Shown here piece by piece: positions 45,604-55,148 of a stretch of 64,000 nucleotides of DNA; position 1 is the stretch's first letter; the number at the start of each line of letters is the position of its first letter. Under the pieces are notes generated by a model. It was not told the origin of the DNA. It worked only from the letters and a program-made list of their open reading frames with translations, and searched no databases. The stretch lies in assembly GCA_018136815.1 (NCBI GenBank), contig CM030937.1, forward strand, positions 1,414,253-1,478,252, given 5' to 3'. Origin of the DNA: Isochrysis galbana (taxonomy: Eukaryota; Haptophyta; Isochrysidales; Isochrysidaceae). Both the position numbers and the translations under genes were made by a program.

Positions 45604-48404
45604 TTAGGCTACCATTGCGAAGAGCACTGCTCCAGCGGGTACTGCTACTTCACCGGCGGGCGCTTGGTCGTCATCGTGGGCAACCTTGCTAGCGGCGTGG
45701 AGAATTTGGCTCGTTCCATCTTCAGCAACTTCCGGCAAGATACCGTTGATGAGTACAGTGCGGGAGTCGAGTGAGGGGGCGTCGAGGAGCCACTTCGAGA
45801 GGACTCGCACCAATGTGCCAACGGGCTCCGATCGAGCACCGGTATGGCTGAGAGAGTCCCGGTCGCCATCCGACTCATCGCTCTGGCTGAGGTGCACATT
45901 GTGTGTAGCTTCATCGGCGGCGCGCCACCGTTGTCCTGTGGGGCTCCGGGGCGGCCGTGTTTTGTGCATGCGAGCTGAGACCCCATCGCTAGCGGTGTCG
46001 CCAACGCGCCTCTCGGCGAGCTCAACCTCTTTGCTCTCGGCGCTTGCCCGCTGCAACAACAGCTTGATAGGGCGCTGCCCGAGATTGATTATCAGGAAGG
46101 TGCGCGCCGCTTCTCTGAATGCCTCGGCGCGCTTTCCGAGATCACATCCCTCGGGAGCGCTGTGACAGTATACCCTCAACGTGCGTGGCGCGGTGCGCGG
46201 CAAGGCGACCCTGTATACTTTGGTGCCCATTGTGTGACGCCATAGCAAGGACGCCCAGTAGTCGGGCGTGGGCTCGAGACCATCCTCGGTGAGGAGCCCG
46301 TAGTCGGCGCCTGCGAGAGTTTGCCTGCATTGTACCTCGTGGCCCTCCTTGGCAAGCAAACCCAGCTGATCGAGCCACCAGGGAGTCGCTGCCCACGTGC
46401 CACTCACATTGGGCTGCCCTCCAACCTGAACCATGCGTTGACAAAACAATCAACATGGCATGACAATTTTGGCAATCAAACGTAGGTGAACGCCTCCCCC
46501 GCCATGGTGCGATAACCATGGGACAGGTTGTGGAAGTGAGCATCGCGCGTGCGTATCACACCTGAGCAGATCCCGTTTCGCCCAGCCAGCACGCCGGGGC
46601 CTTATGTAGCTTCCGATTTTCTGCGTCCTTACTCTCGGTCGGAGCACCTTCTCGAGCATTGCTCTCAACAACTGGTGCTCGATACTTAACCTTGCCGTCG
46701 GACAGCGCGGCCTCGCGGTCGGGTCGTTGCTCTACCAACGTCGCCATCCCCGCCTTCGGGGTGTCATCGACCAGGCACCGCTCGCCTGCTTGTGTCCGGG
46801 CTGCCATCGCAACTTGTCTAGCAAACTGGAGACAGGTGTCGAGCACCTCCGCCTTGCGCAATGTCTCTTGATCAATTGGTACCACCAACAATCGGAGCGC
46901 GAGACAGACCAGGGCGACGAGTGCCGCCGCAACGGCAACCACTGATGCCACTGCAGCTGTTACAAGGGCTCTCGCCGACGTGGGAACGGGCACAGGCAGC
47001 GAGGGCGGTCGGCACCGCGGTGGGGATGGTGACCGTGCTGCGGCCAGCGAGGGTGACGGTGTCGGAGGCTTCGCGACAACCTGGTCCTTTCCTGTCGAGT
47101 GCAGCACCGCCGCCGTCTCGGGCGAGCACTCGAACGAGTAGTCCGCAAACGCCAACACAGTGGGTCCCTGACCCGATCCGGCTGCCCCGCTCTGCCAATC
47201 GATCGGCACACACCCAACATCAGGAAAAACCATCTCACCACCACAGACTTGGTGTGCCGACAACGGGGCGACGATGTTGGCTGCCATAGGATGCTCGATC
47301 ACCACGCTGGCGCCGAACGTCGCAAAAACAGCCACAATCGCTGCTGTTACCCCAATCGGCCCCGCGGCCGGCCAGCCTCGAGCCAAGATGGATCGATCGG
47401 AGAGCCCAGGGTAGTAGTGCCACGTCAGGATGTCAGCTCCAGCAAGCTTGCGCTCAGCAGCAGCAGTGGCGACACGGGGCAAGAAGCGCTGGGCGAGGCG
47501 AGGCCGGCGCATGGGAAAGATCGAGGGTGGGAGGAAAGTGGGCACCTCACCCATCGCGGGCCACCTGTAGGCGGGAGGCGCGGAGCCGCACAGTAAATAC
47601 AGGTGGGATGATAAAAAGTAGCAGTGGACTGAGGTGTGATAGTGGCGGGGCTTCTCTCCTCGCCCGCCTCCGGGAACCTCACCATGCGGTTCCTGGAGCC
47701 GAAATCCTCGACCCTGGTGAGTCTTCGTCTCTCGCGCGCGCAAGGACAGCGACATCTTCCGCGTGGTGCTCGGGCGACACAAAGAGCGGCGGGTTGTGGA
47801 ACAGGGGCCAAGCATTTGGCTCATTGCCCAGTTCCCACACTCTAATAGGAATGCCCTCTGCACGCGCAAAGCGCATGAGCGCGCGCGCCTGCACGCAGCG
47901 CCAGGCGGAGGCGGAACCGTCCTCACGGATAACCGAGCCAGCACGTGGGCCCCAGCCGGCGTTGAGCGCAAACGAGACATGCAGTCCCACCTCGTCTGCA
48001 AAGTCGCGCAGCCCACGCAAGTGGTCTGCGGTCAGTACTGAGCCATAATGTGGTGGCGGGAGGAGCGGCGGTTCGTGCTCTTCTCCGGCGTCGGTGAGCG
48101 CATAGTAGACACGATCTGCCTCGGTCCCACCGATCCGCAGGTACGCAGGGGCGAGCGCACGGCACAGATTGCGAAGCCGGGGCACAGAGAAGTCGAACGA
48201 GGGCCGCACGCCTCGGCTCTCTCCGGCTCCATCCGGATTCCAGAAGCGCGTGGGCTCGGCGATCTGGCCGAGGTCGACGCAGAAGGAGAGGTATCGAGAA
48301 CTCACCTCGGCGCACGCTGTATGCGAGCACGTCGCGCGCAGCGCAGGGGGAGAGCGAGCGCGGTCGGGGTGCGGCGGTGGCGGCGCGCCGGACGAGTCGG
48401 CCAT
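45604..48404 (-). CDS. Heparanase-like endo-beta-glucuronidase (GH79) with an internal insertion
   Basis: Three exons on the minus strand, 48404-47683, 47564-46562 and 46425-45604, join in phase to 848 residues. GH79 enzymes cleave glucuronic acid links in heparan-like or arabinogalactan glycans through two glutamates. The acid/base lies in WELGNEPN (E196) and the nucleophile in CWLGETGSA (E570). The following WWLDQLGLLAKEGHEVQCRQ and PDYWASLLWRHTMGTKVY match the family C-terminal domain. ILTWHYYPGLSD also fits. Between that block and DQETLRKAEVLD sits an in-frame insert (residues ~304-471, bases 46874-47375) with two hydrophobic stretches and a Pro/Ser-rich linker, absent from known heparanases. 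No signal peptide is visible at this start. The C-terminal ~150 residues are extra. It is transcribed away from the glycosyltransferase gene at 48956. Confidence 0.85.
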
Positions 48405-48955
48405 CCGTGCCGGGGGAAGGGGGGAAGGCCGGGGGGGAGAGAGAGAGAGGAGGCAATCAGGCAATCGGTCTGAGTTTTCTTGTCTGTGTAAGTTTAACCT
48501 TAGTACTGAGTGCTGAGTGACCGCAGAATTGTACGGCACCGGAGCCCCTTCCTCTATCTATCCTGGGACGGGGCGCATGGCTCGTCTAGTAGTGTGTGAC
48601 TAGTGCTAGCTAACAAGCTGCTCCACGCGACTACATAGACTGAATGAATAAGAGAGAAGAGGCCACCTTCCACCTTGATCACTCAATTTCAATATCAATC
48701 TATCAATCTCGATCACACTAGCGCGCTCGACGTCGCTCAATTCCGACGAACTCCGTGGGGGTCGCGGGCGAGAGGAGTCCTCTGACGGTTGAAGCGAGGC
48801 ACGGGCGTCCCAGTCAGCTACTTTACGCCATTCTCGCAGGTTTTGAATAGGTTTGGTGTTTGGTTGGGGGATACCGAATGTTAGGTCCGGACGGTGTGAA
48901 TGATGGTAGCAGGAGGCGCCAGTGAGAACGAGCGGTGGACGGCGGCGCGACGGCG
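48405..48955. promoter_or_regulatory. Shared divergent upstream region of the heparanase-like and exostosin genes
   Basis: The two start codons face away from each other across 551 bp, which must hold both promoters. It contains a GA-rich tract (about 48430-48455) and a family E repeat copy (48490-48640). No TATA box or other core motif could be assigned with confidence. Regulatory role is inferred from position only. Confidence 0.4.
48490..48640 (+). repeat. Dispersed repeat, family E, copy 2
   Basis: Aligns with 33330-33505 over TTAACCTTAGT, CGGAGCCCC, GGGCGCATGGCTCGTC and GCTAGCTAACAAG. It diverges after that. Confidence 0.55.
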
Positions 48956-51900
48956 ATGCCCGACGCGCCCTCTGACGCCGACTTCCTCCGGCTGACGCCG
49001 CGGCGGGCGCTCAGCTTCGGCATGCTCGCAGCGGTGTTCCTCGGCATCGCCTCCTTTGGCCACCCGCTCCGGGCACGCGCAGTCCAACCCCAAAAGCCTA
49101 CGGTGCACGCGGAGGGGCGGCCTGCGCTGCTGCCGCACAATGAGCGCCGGCGGCCCACGCCTGCCAGGGGCGAGGCCCACAGGCCCCGCGGCAAGTCGAG
49201 AATATCCTCGATTATTATGCCACAATCACACCGTGGTCACACACCCGCGCAGCCCGCCTCACAACCTTGGAACTTCCCGGCACACAATGGGCCAATCAGT
49301 GCTAGAGCAAAACGGCAGTATCCGATGCGAAAAAACTCGGGATATTTCGGGCGCGACTCGCCGTTCCCCGCGTGGATGCACCGGCCCCTTGTCGGTCGGT
49401 CTATAAGTACCCCCGCGGACCTCGAGCCCGTCGTCCTCACGGGCACTGCCTGGCACTACAGCTCCGACGCAGTGGCCGCTGCGGGCAGCGCAAGTGTTGC
49501 CGGCAGCTTGGCACAACGGTGTTCGGCCCACGGAGTGTGGTCGGCGGCGCTCGGCAGGTGCGGCGGCCTCTGCTACCATGGCGCAGTGAGGACCAGTTTG
49601 TGCACCACGAGTCGATGCGAGCGCGATGCGCAGTCGTATGCGAGGCAACGCCAGTGGCATTGGCGAACTAGTGATCTGCCATCCCACCAACAGGTGCGAT
49701 TGTGCTCCGTACCACTGGGGTTCCGACTGTTCGCTGCCTGTCGTGACCAAGGGCATCTGTGTGATGAACGACTCCAGGCCGTGGTTCTGCGACAAGCCCG
49801 CCTGCATCCACTCAAGCGACGAACGCCCGTCACCACTTATTCCCCTGAAGGGTGGCCATCCTCTCAAGGGTCTGCCTCCCCACAAGTTTGGCCCCTCGCG
49901 TTGCGTCGGGGAGCCTCTCGATGGGTGCCCTTTGAGTTGCAGCGGGAATGGGGTGTGCGAGGGAGGAAAGTGCCAGTGCTTCGTTGGCTTCCGCGGTGAG
50001 GCATGCACCATTTCTGTCGAGTGGACGGGCTGCCTCAACAATTGCTCTAACCGTGGGAAATGTCTGCGGGGATTCTGCCATTGCAAGCCACCATTTTGGG
50101 GAACAGATTGTGCCATGAGAGATGGAGGCGATGCAGGCTCGCACGGCTTGCACGGGCGCCCGGGTGCAGCCGGTTCTGGCGTGGTGGGTGCGGCGGAAGC
50201 ATCGATTGCGACCGAGATTGTGGGGGGCGACGGTCCGCGGTGCCGGAAGCGGCCGTGCATTTATGTCTACGAGCTTCCTGCTAGGATGAATGTGCTCGCT
50301 CTCAAGGTGCTCCTGTTGTCCCCAGTCTCAAAGCTTGGTGGGGGAGGGGGTGTCTAAGGCGTGTGCGAACAGCTGGCCATGAGATCCAAGTGCGTTGGGG
50401 TAGCCCGCGCGTCTCGCTGATTGCGCCCCGGCACGGAACATAGGTTGAGCACGACTGGCGAGAGCAATACGTTGGGCGCAAGTTCGATTACCGCGCGCCC
50501 TTATTGTTTCACGAGGCGCTCCTCGGATCGCCGCATCGCACCTCGATGCATTCAGAAGCCGACTTTTTCTATGTGCCCACATGGGACTTCCAGGCGCGCA
50601 GCTTCGTTGGCGTTGGCCATCCCTGGGACCTGCGCTCGCCCGCCACGCCCGCTCCTCACCTCGTCCGTATTTTATCTTCTTGGTGCTTCAATAGGGCTCG
50701 TGGGGCAATCCCGAGGTCTATTATCGCGCAGCGCGCTACATCTCGCAGTTGTGGCCGTTCTGGAACCGCACCGGCGGGAGGGATCACCTGTGGGCAGTGG
50801 CGCGTGACGCAGGCGCGTGTGCGACGCCCTGGGGTTCGTTGCGTGACGAAATGGCGAACGCAACGCTGCTACTCAACTGGGGAGGAGTCACAGGACTTTC
50901 GGGCAGGTGCGCTAAGGAGCGAGCTTAGCATGGTCCTTCCGCCCATCCATCTCCATGGTGGCTCTTCAGCATCGCCAGCGCCGCATTGTCGACCATCCCA
51001 TCCTACGGGCGCATAGGCCCTGAGGCCAGCGGCCGCGGGTTTCCGTCAATGGACTCACATGCGAGCACTACCACTCGAGAAGCTCGGCTATGTTTCTCAT
51101 CTCATCACGATCCGAATTCCCTTCCAGGCATGAGGAGCGATGCTACTCTGCTTCAAAAGATTTGGTGATCCCGGGCTCCCTCACGCACTCTACGGTCGCC
51201 AAGTCTCCATTTTGGCTGCCGGCTGCAGAAGTGGCCGCCATCGACACCAACCGTTCGACGACGTTGTTCTTCATTGGCGCCTTGTGCTGGAAGCTCGATA
51301 AGAAGGCCCGCACGATGGATGAACTCAAGAGCAAGTGTGACTCGTCATTTAATGTGGCAGGTTTCCTCTCAAGGTACTCCTTCGGGCTTAGGTATCAGAT
51401 TTTCCGCCTCTTCTCAGAACATCAAGGGTTCAAGCTGTTCGCCACCGACTACCCGCCCTCAATGCCACAAGGAGGCGTCAAGGTAGACGTGAATGCCGAG
51501 ATCTTGCAATCAAGGTGAGTCCGAACATCTGGCGTTGATGCGATGCTTCATCTTTGGCACCTGGCGCAAGGTGCTGAACGGGTTCGCTCCGTCGCGTAAG
51601 CGAAGAAAGCGACGATCCGCTCCAAGCCACTAGAACTGAGCTGATGACACCCCGTCGTAATTTGGTCCTTTGTAGGTACTGTCTTTGTCCTTCAGGCACA
51701 GGTTGGGGCATGCGTATGTATCATGCAATTATCCTGGGATGTGTCCCAGTCATCACACAAGATGACGGAGTGCACCCACGAGTCGTCCAAGCGTTTGAGC
51801 CTACTCTCGCGTGGGAACGCTTCTCGGTCATAGTTCCCCATGCAGCCATCGGCAATTTGAGCGCCATGTTGGATGCGACGGACTTGGCCGCTAAGCAAGC

Positions 51901-52045
51901 AGAGCTGCGGCGCGTGTGGAATCGCATGGTATGGCGCGGTGCATTGCGGCCGCCACTGAGGGATCGCCTACCAGCGCCGGACGCTTTTGACGCCACCATT
52001 GATGCCCTAGGGGAGCTCCTAGAGAGGAGACGCAATAGCGTGTGA
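48956..52045 (+). CDS. Exostosin-type glycosyltransferase with EGF modules, type II membrane protein
   Basis: Six exons, 48956-49557, 49694-50306, 50444-50593, 50695-50906, 51128-51514 and 51676-52045, join in phase to 777 residues. Residues ~18-36 form a signal anchor after a short basic tail, so the enzyme should face the Golgi lumen. A Ser/Pro/Arg-rich stem follows, then EGF-like modules (CSAHGVWSAALGRCDC, CPLSCSGNGVC, CLNNCSNRGKC). The exostosin domain shows CIYVYELP, ADFFYVPTW, WPFWNRTGGRDHLW, KDLVIPG and the signature CPSGTGWGMRMYHAIILGCV. Exostosins add glucuronic acid or GlcNAc to heparan-like chains, or other sugars to plant wall polymers. The acceptor is unknown here. The third intron has a GC donor (CAG, then GCGCGC). 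The neighbour in divergent orientation is a GH79 glycosidase. Confidence 0.9.
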
Positions 52046-52274
52046 CTGGTACGGCTAGCGGTGTGTCCTAGTGCACGGGCGCGAAGCCGGGTGGAGAAGA
52101 GAGAGGCGTGGGTGGACCTGAAGCCATTGACCTGAAGCCATTGATTCAAGCTACTATAACTAGCTACGAGGGACCCATCGCACTCAAGGTGCTGCCTTAG
52201 GGAAAGCGGGCTGAAATACACACCAACTCACTGGGGCAGAAAAATGACCTATAGAGGGGGTTGAGCATCGCCGT

Positions 52275-52700
52275 GTGGGATGGCCGCAGGTCCGACGATT
52301 CGAGGCGCGTAGCGACTCGGATCACAAGGGTGGAGCCCGAGCAAGAGAGAGGGCCCTAACAGCAACCCCCTTGTGGGAGGGCCGCAGGCCCGACGATTCG
52401 AGGCGCGTAGCGACTCGGATCACAAGGGTGGAGCCCTAACAGCATCCCCCTTGTGGGAGGGCCGCAGGCCCGACGATTCGAGGCGCGTAGCGACTCGGAT
52501 CACAAGGGTGGAGCCCGAGCAAGAGAGAGGGCCCTAACAGCAACCCCCTTGTGGGAGGGCCGCAGGCCCGACGATTCGAGGCGCGTAGCGACTCGGATCA
52601 CAAGGGTGGAGCCCTAACAGCATCCCCCTTGTGGGAGGGCCGCAGGCCCGACGATTCGAGGCGCGTAGCGACTCGGATCACAAGGGTGGAGCCCGAGCAG
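52275..52700. repeat. Tandem repeat with alternating 98- and 80-bp units
   Basis: Five units start at about 52276, 52374, 52454, 52552 and 52632. All share GGCCGCAGGCCCGACGATTC and GGCGCGTAGCGACTCGGATC. Long units carry CCCGAGCAAGAGAGAGGG and short ones lack it. The period of the array is therefore 178 bp. Confidence 0.92.
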
Positions 52701-53679
52701 TCTGGGCAGCATGGTACAATGATTCAGTGGGGCAATAAAATGTCCACAAATTTTTTCCTCGAGGGGGCATCGACCCGCACTCCTCGATGCGTAGAGCAGC
52801 CCCCGCGCCCTCCGAGCCACTAATGGTAGAAGCAGTACCACTGAAAGTGAAACAAATGCTCTTACACATTGCGCTCCTGCGCGCGCCCCCGCTCCCCCCT
52901 CTCCTCCTTGTGCGAGCCCGCTGTCCTGTCTGTGTCTGGCCTGTCTGTGCCAGGTCCTGCTCCCTTCCGAGGGTCGTATGCGTTGATGAAAATCGTTGTG
53001 GAGCGCGTCGTTGTGAGAGAGTCGCTCCTGGTGTCCTCCCCTCCCTTCTGATGCGTGGGTGGTTCTCTATGCGTCTGGTGTGCTCGCGCGCGCTGTGTAG
53101 TTCTGGTTGGTTGTTCGACGCAGCGCACTTTGTCTGTTCGTGGTTCCTGTGTGAGTCCCTCCTTCCCTTTTCGCGCTGCGTATGCGCGGCTGTGTCGGTG
53201 CGCGTGCGATGTGAGTGTGTTGCTGGTGGTGCCCTCCTCCCTTTTGACGCGTGCGCGTGGTGCTCTCGTGTGTTGAGTTGTATGTGTGTGTGTTGTACGA
53301 CGCAGCGCAAGAAGTGAGTCATGATTCACACACAGAGTCGTAGGCCCGACAGAGAGCGCCACACAGAGAGCGCCACAAGAGAGAGCGACACAGAGCCACA
53401 CAGAGCCACACAGAGCCACACAGAGCGACACACAGCCGCGCGCAGCTGGCGGCAGGACGGTCACGAAGGGTGACAGGTCGTTCACGAAGGGGTGGTCAGG
53501 TCGGTCACGAAGGGGTGGGGACGCGGGCAACTTTTTTCTGTTCCTAGATGTAAGGAGAGGGGGTGGTCGGTCGGGGGTTTTTGACTTCTACCAAAAGTGG
53601 GACATCGGGTGAAAAATTTTCTCTCCCCTATATCAAAGAGCGCCAATCATCATGTCAACTCAGCAACCAGTGACCATCG
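52701..53679. other. Non-coding stretch with short tandem words
   Basis: Contains a TTCGACGCAGCGCA / TACGACGCAGCGCA pair (53114, 53297). A short tandem array of CACAGAGC(CA) words lies at about 53370-53435, and a threefold GGTCACGAAGGG(T/G) repeat at about 53458-53516. No gene supported. Confidence 0.5.
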
Positions 53680-54600
53680 ATGGTCGATGGAGAGTTCCGC
53701 TACGGCGCTTCTCACCAAAATGGCTCGGTCAAGGATAAACGCCGCTGGAACCGTCAACTTCGTGCAGAAGGGTTCACACGCTCGGGCCCTCCACCCTCCA
53801 GCGCACGTTTTGTTGTAGAGTCTGCTCTTGAGATGTCTCACATTATGAAACGATACGCAGACTCGGCTCTGCACCAAAAATACATTGTGAAACTGATTGT
53901 GCCCATTGGCTCGGGTCGTCGTCGGACGACTCGTGTTGAGTATCGCACGCTCACTACAGCCTACATTGATCGTCTCATTAACGGACATTACCCCGAGGAC
54001 GAAGAGGGGGATGGCTACGAGTTTATCGGTAGTGACTTCGAATCTACCGAGGAGCTCATAGAGAGCGCCAGCGGTATACCGGCCTCGCTGTTTGCGGGTT
54101 GTGTTTTCGGGCGGGGGTGGTTGAGTGGGATAGTCACGCGGGAGAGTTGGAGGAGTCTGCAATAGCCGGCCCGTTGGATGGGGACATGGAATGTCCGCCG
54201 CCCGCTACTCCTGTCACGAGAGCGGAGGCACATGAACCCCCAGTGAGGCGAACAAGCCCGCGCCTAGCCGCCCCCCGTGCCGCACAGCCCGAGCCTTACA
54301 CAGGTTCCATGGACAATTTCACCATGCCCCCGAGGATCGCGCCCAGTGGCCGCTCATTTGCGGCAAACTCGATTGTGCCCTGGGGGGTCGCGTTCAAGCG
54401 GGCATGGGCTGCCGCTGCCCGGCGTGCAACCTCGTCTACCACGACTTGTGTGCCGGCCATGGTGGCGATAAAGAGAATTGGGTGTGCTGTGACCGGCGCC
54501 ATCTTGTCTCGCCCCGACGTGCACTCAAGAGGTCGGCTGCTGCGGCTGCGTTATCGAAGCAGGGTCTGCGCATGCAGCGGCGTGCGGCCGCCGAGGGCGC
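53680..54600 (+). pseudogene. Degraded or unresolved PHD-finger-like reading frames
   Basis: A 161-codon frame (53680-54165) includes a basic GSGRRRTTRVEYRTLT segment and an acidic tail. It is followed in other frames by RRTSPRLAAPRAA and, near 54404-54500, by GCRCPACNLVYHDLCAGH...WVCC, a Cys/His spacing like the first half of a PHD or related zinc finger. No clean splice pattern joins them. This is either a multi-exon gene I could not resolve or a decayed one, possibly mobile. No product name is justified. Confidence 0.35.
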
Positions 54601-54605
54601 CTCCC

Positions 54606-54637
54606 GAGAGAGGGAGAGGGAGGGAGGGAGGGAGGGA

Positions 54638-54694
<57 letters not shown>
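54606..54694. repeat. (GA)n microsatellite
   Basis: GGGA and GA repeats directly after the zinc-finger-like frame and directly before the hairpin-motif cluster. Confidence 0.9.
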
Positions 54695-54697
<3 letters not shown>

Positions 54698-54915
54698 CCC
54701 ATTTGCTCTCGGGGGATTTCATCTCCCCCCGATAGCTACTGGGGGATCCGCTTACGGCACCCCCAGGAGCAATCTCCCAATAGCTCTCGGGGGATTTTCT
54801 CGGTCCCCCGGTAGCTCTCGGTGGGGCTGTTGGCGATCGGGAGAAAATTTCCCCCCGATAGCTCCTGAGGGCCCCCGAGAGCTCCTGGGGGGCGTTGGCT
54901 CCTGGGGGGTAACAT
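54695..54915. repeat. Cluster of AGCTCYYGGGGG motifs in both orientations
   Basis: About ten copies of a 12-bp motif (AGCTCTCGGGGG, AGCTCCTGGGGG, AGCTACTGGGGG) and its complement (CCCCCAGGAGC, CCCCCGATAGCT) are packed into 220 bp at 15-35 bp spacing. Neighbouring copies can pair into several alternative stems, each with a GGGGG/CCCCC clamp. It is not a simple tandem repeat, since the intervening bases differ. Confidence 0.8.
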
Positions 54916-55148
54916 ATACAAAGAGGGGAGGAAGGCACGGGGAGTGCGGCTTGCCGCGCCACTCCTGCGCCTGGGCCTCCCTAGGGTGCTTGAAAGTCAC
55001 TTACCAGGTGTGCACAACAACACTTCACCACAAGCATTGAGATTTGGGGTCGAAGTCACAAAAGAAGTACTAAGAAGTACCTTCCTTTCGATGGATAATC
55101 TCGTGGCGCTAGTTCGGGTCCGCCGATGACGCACGGAGTTTCGGCGTA
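54916..55148. other. Short intergenic gap before the GMC gene stop
   Basis: No gene seen; includes the probable 3' untranslated region of the minus-strand oxidoreductase. Confidence 0.4.

Noticed and set aside
52678-53530. Long overlapping frames on both strands
   Set aside because: Built from CACA/GTGT-rich short repeats; no family, and both strands are equally open.
54695-54915. Possible CRISPR-like array
   Set aside because: Repeats are ~12 bp, occur in both orientations and lack constant-length spacers; the genome is eukaryotic.
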